Shown here: one piece after another, positions 24,298 to 36,622 of the stretch
How the letters are laid out: each line of letters starts with the position of its first letter
Position numbering within the stretch: the stretch's first letter is position 1
DNA from: Rotaria sp. Silwood1
Lineage: Eukaryota > Rotifera > Eurotatoria > Philodinida > Philodinidae
Assembly: GCA_905250075.1 (NCBI GenBank)
Contig: CAJNOP010000009.1
Location: 415,150 to 479,149 of the forward strand
Reading direction: 5' to 3'
DNA length: 64,000 nt
Notes under the pieces: model-generated
The model's input: only the letters and a program-made list of their open reading frames with translations
What the model was told of the DNA's origin: nothing
The model's database searches: none
Position numbers and translations under genes: made by a program

Positions 24298-26425
24298 ATG
24301 TCATCATGGAGATACATATCTATCATATATGCATGATTTTTTTGTATTCCAATACTAAGTTTAGGAATATTAGGTGATGTATTAAATATATTTTTATTTT
24401 TAACAGTAAGCATGTATCGCCAAACACCATCAACATTTTATCTATTATGTTCCGTTATTGCAAGTTTTATTCATTTAACAATTGCAATGAGTACAAGAAT
24501 ACTTATGGTTGGTTTTGATAATGATTTAACATCTTCATCCCTTATTTGGTGTAAAGCTCGTCAGTTTATAATTGCAACATATGCTCCATTGGGATTAACA
24601 TTTGCATCTTTGGCTATTTTTGATCAATTTTTAGTAACATCAGGTAATGTTCGTTTACGACAATTTAGTAATATGGAAAATACTCATCGAATTGTTGTTG
24701 CGTTTATTATTTTCTGGCATATTCATAGTGTGCCTTTTCTTGTTTACAATCAAATACGGTATGTAAATATATTAATAATGAAAACTAAGGATTATTTTCT
24801 CATCTATTAGGCTTCTATAAGTTGTTGACAGTTATTTGGTTGATTTTCTATTGAAATTCCTTAGTAAGAGAAGGCTTAGAGAGAACAAGAAAAAATGAAC
24901 AACGTCATTTCATATATGTTGGCAGATGAAGAAATAATTATTTAGAATAAAAGAAGTTTTAATCTAGATTGGTATTATCTAAGAATTATTTCAATTACAA
25001 TATGTATGATAGAAAAAAAAAGAATTTCCAATTCGACCGATAAACTGCTATCACTATTTCAAGGTACGAAAGATAAAATCAACACAGAGATTAGCTTTTC
25101 TAGAAGTTCAAGTCGATCCACAAAGAATCTGAATTCAAAGCAATAACTCTAGATCAGGTGATTGATCTTTTTTCCATGTCCCAAATCTACAGTTTTTAGT
25201 ATAAAACCGAAGTCCCTTCTATCAGTGTTGTTTACTAGAACGATGAGCTCATTTGCAGAACGCTTTCTATTTCTGAATATCTCAGAATCCTCAACATGAA
25301 CCCGATGATCATTAGTCAACTGTTTTTCTTAGTACAAGATCCTCTTTTGAGATTTATAGATGACAATGTTTTAATATTGGCGAAGTTTTTCTAGAAACTG
25401 AAACCTATTTCATTGAACTATTAGTGAGTTATGGTTGCCAAAGAACAGAAGATAGATTTTATTTCAAACCAGTAATCATGGTAAATTGGTCACAAATCTA
25501 GAAAGGCTTGATACAGACCAATCAAATCTATTACGTATATTCTAGGTTGAACAAATGCACACAAATTTTTAGACCTCTAGCACGTATTTTAGCCAAATGA
25601 AGATGAGGTGGAAACTTTTGTCTACTATTGTGACATACAGCTCGTCTAATGTAAACTGAATTCAATAACTAGTTCTTTTGTACAAGTTCGGTTTTTAAAC
25701 ACTTCACTTCACTTCACTTTGTAGGCAGCTTTGTCATACTTGCTTTTCAACTTATGCATGCTATTCAAATTACCTAGTCTACAAGGAGAATATTGAGGAT
25801 TTTTTTTGTACCGTATAAAATAAGGTTTTCCATAATCTTAGCTCGTATGAAATTCAAATAAAATGTTTAGATCAAATAAATGTGTGATTAATAATGAAAT
25901 ATTATCTATTTACTGGTCATATATACATTTTTTTTGTGTTTTGCTTGCGATTCCCACAATAACTTTGGTTACATTTGGTTATCTTGCATATAAGAATATG
26001 CGGCGCTTAGCTAAATCAGGTCAGTTAATTGGTGCTGGTTGTCAATTAATTACAATGGTTTGTTTACAACTTACTTTTGTTGTTGTTGCAACAATACTAT
26101 TTGGTATTTATAATACATATATTTTATCAACATCGAATAGAAATAAAAGTGCTGAACAAGTCGATCAAGATTTTTTATTTCTAACTGTTACAAGTTTATT
26201 AGGTCTTTTTAATTTTGGAGTAAGTTAATTTTTTTAAAATTTTTATTTGAAGAAACAATTATTTAACATATTAAGGGAAGTTTTTATGTATTTCTTGCTG
26301 CTTCAAGTCGTTTTCGTCAAACAGTTCGCCAACGATTATGTTGTTGCTATGGAAAGACAAATAAAATTAATCCTAATACAATATTTACAATAAGAGAAAC
26401 AAATTGTGCATTAAAAATTATTTGA
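24298..26425 (+). CDS. Rhodopsin-like GPCR, three exons, with an early in-frame TGA
   Basis: Exons 24298-24758, 25871-26219 and 26276-26425 join in frame (CG|A and phase 0) to 320 codons ending in TGA. The translation has TM1 (ILSLGILGDVLNIFLFLTVS), TM2, a TM3 whose DRY position reads FDQF (AIFDQFLVTS), TM4 (VVAFIIFWHIHSVPFLV), TM5 (FFCVLLAIPTITLVTFGYLA), TM6 (ITMVCLQLTFVVVATILFGI), TM7 (FLFLTVTSLLGLFNFGSFYV) and a Cys-rich tail (RLCCCYGK). This is the short, divergent class-A receptor type abundant in bdelloid-like genomes. The ligand is unknown. Codon 13 (24334-24336) is TGA just before TM1, and the next in-frame ATG (24412) lies after TM1. The gene is therefore either a very young pseudogene, starts from an unseen exon, or carries a sequence error. 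Intron 1 is unusually long (1112 nt) and intron 2 is 56 nt. Confidence 0.75.
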
Positions 26426-28198
26426 CTTGAAACTTCGATTCATCCTTCAAGAACTCTTCAATAATTATTAATATATTACTTGGAAGCAAAAAAGACATGA
26501 TCCGGCTTTCCTATAGTTAAAGTTCTTCTATAAATTATATCAATAAATACTCTTCTGCAAATATCTCATACACAAAATACTGAACAGTTGGTTTTCTGGA
26601 AACTTGGATTTCTAAATAAGTCATTTTATGTTGTGTAACAGTGTCATTTCATCTTAGATATAAAATTCACTTCGTCTAACCAATTTCACCACCGATACAA
26701 GATTGAAATGCAGAATATGAATCAAGCTTGGACAAAACAGAATAGACATCAAAACAGTAGAGGAGATGGCAATACAGCGCCACATATTTTAGTATCTTTT
26801 TAACAATAATAGTGGTACATTCAATGGGACTTGACTAAAAACAAGAAGATAAATACATAAGTCGAAGCTGTTGTAGATTTTCAACGTTTTTCTATCCAAA
26901 AACGGATGTAGGTTTAGATTATTCGAGAACACTTTCTCGAGAGTCACTTTGACATTTTCTAATGCACAATAATCTTTCCTTGTTCTGTAGCTTCTTCTTA
27001 TCTACCATCGAGACTTTTAATTGTTATCGGTTACCAGTATCCATCATTGTTCTTTATCTATTCAATATGTGATGCAAAAAACTTAAGAAAAAATGCCAAA
27101 CTTGATCATCACGTATTGACGACTTCTAAACCAATCAATTTATTAATTAGAAATAGCAATATCTGGACTACAAATTTTTTAATAGACATTTTTCTAGAAA
27201 GAATCCGATGTGGAGGAAAAACACAAAATTAAACAAGTTGAAATCAGCTTTTACAACTTGAATATGTAGCAATAATATTTTTTGTTCTCTATTATTTTTT
27301 TTTCAATTGGAAGAAAACTGAAAGAACACATATGATGCTAACTTTTATAGCGTACAGAATATGGATGCGTGACAATGAAGAGAAGGCCCACACCCACTCC
27401 CCTGTAAAAAATGCAGTCATGTACCAACACATGGGTGTACGATGACAATATTCTTTTTTAATCGTAATAATGTGGCTTTCAGCAATATCATCTTGTAGAC
27501 GCTAATAGTCAATCAGTTCTTTAACGAATTTATCGTTGTCGTCATCAATTTACAAAAATATATTTTTAAGCGATTGCGGGTATCTAAACGATGGAGCGAT
27601 GCCATTAAAACTGATCGAGTTCCTAGCTCGATCACAATGTTTAGGATCGATTTGTAATGCTTCGCCAATGAGTTCAATTTATGTTTAAACACCTTTTACC
27701 TTGAGTCTTTTCTAGCTGATGGCTGATGAATCGCTATTAGGTGTGGGTGAGCTCTTCAAGTTTGAAAATAACAGTAAATTCATTTCATTGGTCAACATGT
27801 CTGGCACCTTAGAACTGCCTAGCACCAAGAAGAAAGAGGAAGTGTATGTACAGGGTAGGAAATAATATTATTCAAAGGGGAGGGAGTACCGCTATAATTT
27901 CAAATAGAAAACATGATGAATTTTATATCAAATGAAAGCTGGTCGAAAATAGGGTTTATTGGTACTAAATAGTGAAAGGTATGAAACCATTTTAAGGTCA
28001 AACTTAATAAATTTTCAGAAATTTTATGCTTTTTTTTTGGGGTGGAAAAATTAAGGTGCCCGTAATCCAAACCGAAGTAAAATATTTTCCTTGGATATTT
28101 TTACATGGTTCGATCGAGTTCCTTGAGCTCTACAAAACTGCATACATCAAAAAACTTTTAAGGCTTTTTTTGCGATTAAAAGCTCAAAAACCTACTTG
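26426..28198. other. No gene seen
   Basis: Noncoding; one hairpin copy at 27358-27405. The last few hundred bases before the N gap (27530-28198) have a slightly different texture (CGATCGAG words, longer G runs), consistent with an interspersed repeat that may have caused the assembly gap. Confidence 0.5.
27358..27405. repeat. Dispersed hairpin element, copy 7
   Basis: AATATGGATGCGTGACAATG, then GAAGAGAAG, then GCCCACACCCACTCCC. It shows the clearest example of the GAAGAGAAG(R)CCCACAC loop-plus-right-arm motif. Confidence 0.55.
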
Positions 28199-28298
28199 NN
28201 NNNNNNNNNNNNNNNNNNNNNNNNNNNNNNNNNNNNNNNNNNNNNNNNNNNNNNNNNNNNNNNNNNNNNNNNNNNNNNNNNNNNNNNNNNNNNNNNNN
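28199..28298. other. Assembly gap (100 N)
   Basis: Exactly 100 N, the conventional length for a gap of unknown size. The true distance across it is unknown. Confidence 0.99.
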
Positions 28299-29666
28299 TA
28301 TTGTTTTGGAATAGAATTTTCTCACTAGACTCATTTCTATAAGATCAAGATAAAAACTATCATTATACTGACGTAATCAACCTTACTGAATCATTCTGAA
28401 CGATGTGCCAGTCAACATAACTAAAGCTGTCTGAATAAGAGTATTTAGGCGAAAAAAAAATCTGTTCGACAGCTGATTTCTAGTTTTTGAAAATCACACT
28501 TACAGCAACAGGAGAAGATGCTTAGTGCTAGTCTTATTTAATACTTGTTTTTAGAATATAAGCCATGTTTAGTTGGTAAGGACAAAGAAACAGCAATTCA
28601 CCACGCTGCAATTGTTTGGAAACGTAAATAGTTAGTACTCAATCTGATCTTGTTGTTATACAATTTGTAGACGATAGCTAGGAGAACATTGTTGTTTAAT
28701 TAAGCTTTCAAGTAAAGTATGAGATCTGCACAACTTGGATCATATGAAAATTATTTGAACGGTTGTTTCGTGCTTTAAAATGTAGTTCTGTCATATATTC
28801 GTTTGTATCTACATTTGGAAATATTGATTAATATTATCAGAACCTGTGATTTACTCAGCCTTGTTTTAAATTAACGTCAGTGAGAATACTTGTTATAGTC
28901 TATATATATATATATATCCTGAAGGGAAATTATCTATGCAACAAAAAATAGGATGTAAACCAGTTTCTTTATTGAAGTTTTGTAGATGACCTTCATCTTT
29001 TTCTTCTATTTTATCTATCTGTTCACCAACGTTTTGACAATAATCGTTAATGTGTTAAGGGCAAAATGATTGTTGACATTCATCATAGCAGGTAATTCCT
29101 GTATCTATAGTACATTTGTTACATGACTTCTTTATCAAATCCGATGATATATTTAATTCTAACAATAAAACTAGACGAATTTGCAACACAATACCATCAT
29201 CTACATACTATATCAATTTCGAGCAACAAATGCAAGGCCAAAGTGAAACAATTCTCAAAGATACGAGTGAAAAGAAAACAAACATGTCTTCTGATAATGC
29301 CTTCAATGAAACGGATTGTAATGTTTTTTTTTTCTTATCACTTTGTGTTACATTACAGTAAAGCGTTGAGATGGACGATAACAAACAACAAGAAGAGTAT
29401 ACCTCTTTTTTCCACCAATAATAGTGAACTACATTACTATCAACAACAAATATAGAAAAAGTTGAGCACGACTAGAACGATCGAAAAGGGTATTCTGTAA
29501 CTTTTATTAAGTGTCTTGAACGATGATAAAGACAAGCTTTAGACGTTTTAATAGTTGTAAAGGAAACCTTTTGAGATTAAGTGCGAATTTCTACAGTGAA
29601 AGCTGACCGAGAAAAACATGAAATGAAAATAGTACCATCATTTATGGTGCATCTATTTGATCGAAG

Positions 29667-29710
29667 GGCATGGGTGCGGATGAAGAGAAGAGCTATACTC
29701 ACGCTCAAAT
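29667..29710. repeat. Dispersed hairpin element, copy 8
   Basis: GGCATGGGTGCGGAT, then GAAGAGAAG, then AGCTATACTCACGCTC. It has the same loop as copies 7 and 11. Confidence 0.5.
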
Positions 29711-29915
29711 TTGATTGATGAAATTTCTGCGTATATAGACTTATTGCGTTAAATTAAACATAAATATGTATAACAATATGTTATCTGTAAAGGATTGGTG
29801 AAGTTTTTTGTGTCTTTTCTTTATCTCCAAGAAATATCTACTAATAAAACTATTAGAGAAGAGACCAAAAACAAAGAGACATGTGTCTAATTATAATAAA
29901 CAGAGAAATATATTG

Positions 29916-29990
29916 GCGTGTGTGTGTATGAGTGTATTTGAAGAGGAGACCTACGGTCACATCAACACCGACACATCCACATCCTCACGT
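29916..29990. repeat. Dispersed hairpin element, copy 9
   Basis: GCGTGTGTGTGTATGAGTG, then TATTTGAAGAGGAGACC, then CACATCAACACCGACACATC and CACATCCTCACG. The right arm shares ACATCAACACCGACA with copy 5. Confidence 0.55.
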
Positions 29991-30807
29991 ACATTGATAT
30001 CCAAACCCATACGAACGCGTAAATTGCAAATATTTTGCTCGATGAAACTGATCTAAACCTATCACAGTGGTTTCTGACGAGAAGAATGCACTATTTGTAC
30101 GATTGCATATTTTTGAAAGCAAATTGTGGAGGTTATTGTAGTTTCTTAAAATAGCTTGTGTAAAGATAAATTTATTTTGTTATTATCTGCTGTTGACTTT
30201 TTGTGCACTTCACTGTCATTTATATAATCATCGCACTTTTATTATCGATGAAAGGTAAGAGTATATCATAAAAAGAACGAGACAAAGACAAGCCCAGAAT
30301 GAAGTATACAAAATTCACATAGACTCGAAAACGACGGTATACACTTCACATTTCACTGTATATGATCATATTTCTCCGTATCGTCTACAAAGAAATAGGA
30401 CCTCTTACAGCAAAATACAGATTAAAATGGAGCTCGTATAAGAATCAGTAAATGATCTCATTTTTATTCATAAACTATCGTATTTCTTCGTATACAACAC
30501 GAGGAAATATGAAACGTAATACAAACCCAATTTATGCACCAAAATATCACAATTTACAGTCGTTTACAAGCCTGCTTGCTTGACCTGCTTAGTCTGTATT
30601 TTTTCCATGCACATGTCAGATTGACTTTTTTAGTTCATATAAGAAATAACTTCAAAGAAGCTAATCTCGAGAATAGACTATGTTAGACTTTAGATAGCCA
30701 TACAATGTGTGTGATATATACACTATGACATATAAAAACTATGATAATTTTCTTTGTAGTGATATTGTTTTGAGATCAGAGTTGCTTAACTTCTTCTCAA
30801 AATCGCT

Positions 30808-33038
30808 ATGGACTTGCATCAGTGCATCACAATAATTTTATTACTAATCAGCCAGAGAAGCCATGCATTGGAACCCTTCGATCCGTACAATCACGATGCC
30901 TCTTGTACAGCATCGATGTCGACATGTTCCTTCCAAATACATGCAACTGCAGCTATGACCATGTTCTATAAAAATCTCTTTCGAGTCGTGGCCACCGCTA
31001 ATGGAACACTGCATCACTATGCTGATTCTAGTCGAATATTTTCTATGACTGATATTCTAACAGCTGATGGCTACCCGAAATTGGTACGTATAATTCATTT
31101 GATTTTCTTTCCCTTATCATATTCCGATATTATGGTCATTCTTTCACTTAGGTGTATGTTTTTAATAATTCTTTACCGGGCCCCGTTCTGCATGTTTATC
31201 AGAATCAAAAAGTGCGCATACGTATCTACAATGATTTTTCAACGGAATCACTCAGCGTCCATTTTCACGGCATTCGGCAAGTGAATACACCTGAGAGTGA
31301 TGGAGTTGGACAAGTCACCCAACTGTCCATTGTGCCGGGCTCCAGTTTTCAGCACGAGTTTATTACATTCGATACGGGTACTTTCTGGTATCATTCACAC
31401 GTTCATGGCCAAACAACTATGGGACTGTTAGGTGGTTTCATAGTACATCCAAGAACAGTAACCAGTCGAGAAGAAAAGGGCGAATTTGTATTGGTTCTCA
31501 ATGATTGGCAACATTTTTACACTAGTGAGCAGCACTATCTGCTCATGAATAGTGGTCAGTTCTATCCAAATAGTATGGAGTCTTTGATACAAGCAAGTAA
31601 TATTGACTATTTCGAAGCTGTCGATGGATCACGAGCAGCTGAGGCATTGGTCACCTCAATCCTGATTAATGGACGTGGTCGATATTTTGATCCACGTGCA
31701 CAGAATGACAGTTCGAGCACAACACCATTCGAATATCTGAATATGGCTTCAGCATCCAGCAGTGCCACTTATCGCCTGCGTTTGATCAATGGCGGCAGTG
31801 TACTCTCACTGAAATTCTCTATCGATGGTCATCCATTAACAGTGATTGCATCCGATGGTATACCATTTGCACAACCAGTAATAGTTGATCAGGTGATTAT
31901 CGGTGTTGGAGAACGATATGATATTTTAATCAAAGCTGCAACAGACAGAACAAGGAACTATTGGATTAGAGTCGATACAATGGACAAAAACAACAATCCG
32001 CGATGGCACGCTCAAGCAATTTTGAAGTACACGTCTGTCACGACCATACCAACAACGGAACCACGAAACTGTACAACAGCTCAGCCATGTCTCATTCTGA
32101 ACTGTCCTTTCACTCAATATGGTCCTAAAGAGGTTGATAACGCTATGTCACTCGTTTGTTTGACTCCGCACAATATAACAACTCATGAAGATCATCTTGA
32201 TCGTGGTCTCTTGGATGAAACAGTAGTGCCTAACGTCCGAAAAACACTTCAAATGACCATGGTTGAGGGCACTGATGAACGAGCCGCCTTTGAATCATTC
32301 AATTACATAGGCATGCAATATCCACCGATAGATACACCTATTCTCTACGATGCTAAACGTGCTCGAGAACAATTTGCCTGTTCCAATCGTTCTTTGGGCG
32401 AAGATACGGGTGAGAGATGCTATCATACGGTTATGGCTCGATATAACGATATCGTGGAATTTCTTCTTATCAATCATGATGACGATCAACATCCTCTCCA
32501 TTTGCACGGTTCCTATTTTCATATTGTTGAGCAAGGTCTAGCTTCATTAAATCCAACAACTGGTGAGTTTCTTGCGAACAATCCCAATGTCGACTGCAAT
32601 GAACATGCAGAATGTAAATGCACGGAAACAACTGAAGCTTGCAAGAAAAACAATATGCGTTTGGTAAAGGATACAGTGCAGCTATCCAAAGGAGGGTAAG
32701 ATTCGTGTTCGACATTAGTGGAAACCTTCTCGAATGAGCGTCTTGTACTGTTTTTATTCAGATATATGAGAATACGTTTTCGAGCGACAAATCCTGGTAT
32801 TTGGCTTTTTCATTGTCATACGGAACCACACTTGTCTCGAGGCATGGCCATTACTGTGCATGTTAGTATATTTATAGATATCGTAGATGATCGTTTATCG
32901 AAGGTTTTATAATATATTTAGATCGCCGAAGACCGATTATTTCAGTCGAATAAATCTCCTTCAACAATTATTGCCGACCATTGTGTTGCAATAGTTCTGG
33001 CTTTAACATTTTGGCTCGTATATTTGATTATAGGCTAA
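30808..33038 (+). CDS. Multicopper oxidase (laccase/ferroxidase-like), membrane-anchored, complete
   Basis: Exons 30808-31083, 31152-32695, 32762-32861 and 32922-33038 join in frame to 678 residues. The N-terminus is a signal peptide (hydrophobic ITIILLLIS, cleavage near SHA-LE). All four copper motifs are visible: VHFHGIR (about residue 125), [16 protein letters not shown] (about 550) and [15 protein letters not shown]. The last supplies the type-1 Cys, His and an axial Met. Cupredoxin domains 1 and 2 lie in exons 1-2, and domain 3 spans exons 2-4. The last exon ends in a hydrophobic segment ([18 protein letters not shown]) with TAA immediately after, which predicts a C-terminal membrane or GPI-type anchor. 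Enzymes of this family oxidise phenols, ascorbate or Fe(II) with reduction of O2 to water, and here the catalytic part should face outside the cell. The substrate cannot be told. An AATAAA signal follows at 33077. Introns are 60-68 nt. Confidence 0.95.
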
Positions 33039-34821
33039 TAAGTTTTCTTGTTGTCTCGCGTAACCTTAACGGAAGTAATAAATAGATGACGAATATGTTT
33101 CATGTGCATATACGTAAAAAACAAGCATGATTTCTCTAGAGTTATGATCTTTCCACATGATAAACAAACATTGATAGATGTGTGTCAAGACTCTTCGTAG
33201 AGTTCACTTGACGAACCATCGCTAATTTGTAACCTGTAATTTCCAGAGGGACGTTGCAATCGACGTTGGTTGATACAGTTCGCCCAAATGCATCCACGCC
33301 TTAATTCTAGATGAAATCTTCACCCAGCAGCTCGTTCATGCTGCGCATATGAGTGAATGTCTGAGTAGAAGTCCTCACACTCACAAAACCACACCAGCAT
33401 TCATACCTAAATATTTACACGCATCCACACACTTATTAGCAGATACCCCACATCTACACCTTCAATCATAAAAGAAAAAAATCGTCTTTTCTGTACATAT
33501 TTCTAAAAAACTTAATGTAGCAGTTCGACTTAATAATTTCAATTTTTGACATAATTTTGTTTTGTAGACTTTGTTTTGATATATTCTCATGACAACAAAT
33601 TCAATAGTGTCAAGTCTGATTACTATGAAGTCTATGAGATGAGTTCATCTATTCCAGTGCACTGGTTATCGAGCATTTCGTTGAGACATCAGCAACCTGT
33701 CCATGAAAAGTGTGATTATTACTTCGTTTTTTCAAAGTATATCATACTGTATCCTAAGTCAGTCAATATGGAAATTAGAGATTTTTAAGTCATAAAGATC
33801 TAATATAATATCGGTGTGTTTCAAGTACAGCCAAATTTTATATTAGCCATCGCTCAAAATTGAAACTGAACTTACGATCACTAAGTTAGCATCTTCATAT
33901 AAGTCAGAAGGTATTTTTTATTGCCAAAAGTCTATACGAATACCTTTATAAAAGACATTCAGATCTGTATATTAAAAAATTTTTGAAGCTGACTCTGTAT
34001 AACATTGTACATGCTGGATTTTCTTTTGATAGCTTGCTATTGTCTCAATAAAAGGTTCGGCGATCAGTCAGCTGAAAGAGACGAGTTCACGTCATAGATT
34101 TCAAAGTAACCTGACTTGACACCATTGGATTTCTTGTGATGAAGATATACAAAAACAACCAAAATCTATAATACGAATATTCTAGATCTTGGTGTGGATG
34201 TAAGTTTTGTTGAAATTCGATATATCCATTCATCCTCTTATCAGAGTAAAAAAATACAACACAAAAGGTATTCCAAGAAAAAAATAAAATGAATGGAGAG
34301 TAAAACAGACGAAATAGAAAACAAATTATACAAAATGGAAAATGAAACGAGCAGATAGTGGCAATATATAAAAGTGGAAAACGAGTTAGGTGAATCACAT
34401 AATAAGACAAGAAAACACGGTACCAAGTTTCGTCTGTGCTATGGACTTCATTGTAGCTGAGAAAGAGTCGAACTCAGATGAGAAAGAATGAGAGAGATTT
34501 ATATAAGAGATACAAAAACAAATAGTTGTTATTTCAGATTCCAGAATGTTGCCTTGCTCGACAAACGCACACCAGCACTCATTCCAAAAAGTGTCTCTAA
34601 TTAAAATGTAACAGGTGGTGTTTGTAAGAAGAGCAAATAAATGTCTTCGTGTTATCTTTTCCTTATCCTGTCATTGCACGTTTTTTTTTATATACATTGT
34701 TGGTTTCATCTTCATATTTATTTTCACTAAAAAGGAGGGCATTAGTATTTACGCTTTCTTTTTTCGCCGTTTTTCACAGTAGATAATAATTACGAATCAT
34801 CGTTTACTATCAAAACAAATC
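33039..34821. other. No gene seen, contains hairpin copy 10
   Basis: Downstream of the oxidase: poly(A) signal at 33077-33082, one hairpin copy (33343-33400) and AC-rich sequence to about 33460. Minus-strand frames at 34087-34426 are low-complexity and rejected. A TTTTTCACAG acceptor-like site at about 34770-34780 precedes the cupin gene. Confidence 0.5.
33343..33400. repeat. Dispersed hairpin element, copy 10
   Basis: GCGCATATGAGTGAATGTCT, then GAGTAGAAG, then TCCTCACACTCACAAAACCA and CACCAGCATTC. The arms are imperfect reverse complements. Confidence 0.45.
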
Positions 34822-35175
34822 ATGCAAAATATCTATATGAATGATCGCGAGTTTTATCAACCTCACCTTCCATCATTTCCATTACATGAATCGAATGAAA
34901 TCTGTATAACACAATTGTCTCCAGAGACTAGTATACAAACATGGCCATGTGGTTTCAAAAGTGGTAGTGATATCATAACGCACACATTTCATGAGGAAGT
35001 TTACATTCTAGAAGGTGCTATTATTGATCTTACTCTTGGTCAAACATTTGGTAAAGGATATCATGCATGGCGCAATCCTGGAATGAAACATGGACCTTAT
35101 CAAGCTGACCCGAATCTTGGCTGTCAAATGCTTGTTATTGTCAGAAATCTAAATAGACTATCGGATTCTAATTAA
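34822..35175 (+). CDS. ChrR-like cupin-domain protein, intronless
   Basis: A single 117-codon exon, ATG to TAA. One cupin barrel fills the protein. Motif 1 reads THTFHEEVYILEG (metal-binding His and Glu pattern), and motif 2 reads GYHAWRNPGMKHGPY followed by GCQMLV. The spacing and the late G-C pair resemble the ChrR/anti-sigma-factor cupin family of bacteria, where the domain binds Zn or another metal. There is no sigma-factor-binding N-terminal domain here, so it is more likely a stand-alone metal-dependent oxygenase or sensor. Absence of introns and the bacterial-type domain suggest horizontal origin. A splice-acceptor-like TTTTTCACAG lies about 40 bp upstream of the ATG, so the transcript may be trans- or cis-spliced in the leader. 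AATAAA is at 35432. Confidence 0.8.
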   Translation: MQNIYMNDREFYQPHLPSFPLHESNEICITQLSPETSIQTWPCGFKSGSDIITHTFHEEVYILEGAIIDLTLGQTFGKGYHAWRNPGMKHGPYQADPNLGCQMLVIVRNLNRLSDSN

Positions 35176-36622
35176 AATCTCTAAACTACAATATTTAGAA
35201 TGTATTTCGAACTCTAACAGCATATACATCAGTGTAATGTGAGTATGAGTATATGGATTTGGATGTGAAGAGAAGACCCACGCCTGTGCCACCTATACCT
35301 ACTACCTTATTACTACCTATATTAAGTTCACTTTGATCCATATACGTTATTCTAGGTTTATTTTCATGTATTAATTTATATTGATATACTTCTGCTCTGT
35401 TTAATCTTCAGTAGTTATTGTTTGTCTTTGAAATAAAATTAAAAGTTAAGGTCTCAAGCAATGTCGCATATTGATGATCATCAAGGTACACAATATTGCA
35501 AAGTTCTGTTTCGTTAAAAAAAATTATATTGAACTGCAAAATTTGTTTATGCTGTATTATAACTGTAGTTGCTATTTGTTCAAGTTACTTTATCAAATTT
35601 CCATAGAGAAACTATAGCTTAGATGACGCGCTTTAGAAAGGAAGAAAGAAAATCTGTAAAATAAAAAGACCTCGTGTTGGAATCTCTCTTTTTGGTGACG
35701 GAGCCACGTTCTTAGAAAGGTCATATTTTCATTAATGTTTATTTCTTCAGAAAGTTCACTATTGTTCTCACGAAAGAAAAAGTTAATAACGTTTACGAAA
35801 ACAGTATTAAGAAAAAAACATTTTACATCATCCTTCGGATAACGTAAAAATTATATTATGAGAACATAAGTTGTGCATTTTTCTGACTTCTCCTAAATAG
35901 GTGGATCGTTACGTGGACAAGTCATATTTTCTCTCGACATAGTTTTCTTTGAACATTCATTTTAGAATTTATTAAAACTCATAAAAATTTAACGAAAAAT
36001 AAGGGTTACCTTTTCATGGTGGAATCGACACTAGGTTCAAACAAATGCCGAATACCATAATATGTTTATTCTTTTAAAATCAAAAAACTCTAGAAATGCA
36101 ACTAGAAAAGTATTCCAAATTAGAGGCATGAAAATATTGATTTTGTATTGGTTTCATATCTCATCAGACATGCCGTGTATTCAATTCTAATCCAATTTTT
36201 TCAAAGATTAAGTACTTCAGCTGTTGCTATTTTGGTCGAGTATGTTTTCATCAATCCATAAAACAGATCATTTACTAAGACTTAATTCAATTTGTCTCAT
36301 ATAAATGGTATGTTCCACATCATGAAAACTACCTTCATATTTAAATACAAAAAATGATAGATGAGATAAAAATAAACTGTCATCTTCTTCATCATAATTT
36401 GACAATTGTTTTATCGAACGACCAGTTAATGAATGAATTTAGAAATAAGTATTACTATGAGCAAAATCGAAATTAGTAGCGACTTTTCATTTTTTTTTGT
36501 CACTACTATATCGAATGCATATGATTAAACAACCAGACATAAATAACAATATACACCTTCAGTTAATTTATAATCATCTGTAACATAATTCCAAGAATAA
36601 GAAATATATGAAAGAACGTTAA
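35176..36622. other. No gene seen, contains hairpin copy 11
   Basis: 3' flank of the cupin gene with a hairpin copy (35232-35306), then AT-rich noncoding sequence. Confidence 0.55.
35232..35306. repeat. Dispersed hairpin element, copy 11
   Basis: GTGTAATGTGAGTATGAGTA and ATGGATTTGGATGT, then GAAGAGAAG, then ACCCACGCCTGTGCCACC and TATACC. The GAAGAGAAGRCCCAC core matches copy 7. Confidence 0.55.

Larger units (their letters stand above)
28299..30807. other. No confident gene; hairpin copies 8 and 9
   Basis: Noncoding apart from an 81-codon plus frame at 29116-29361 (text such as NNKTRRICNTIPSSTYYINF). It has some coding flavour but no start or splice partners and may be a gene remnant. Two hairpin copies lie at 29667-29710 and 29916-29990. 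Confidence 0.45.

Noticed and set aside
29116-29361. 81-codon plus-strand frame
   Set aside because: Begins at a non-ATG codon. The only upstream GT-AG pair would make a 19-nt intron. Possibly a remnant, but not supportable.
34087-34426. Two overlapping minus frames rich in Phe/Ser/Tyr
   Set aside because: Translations of a low-complexity purine-rich stretch (GAAATAGAAAACAAA type).
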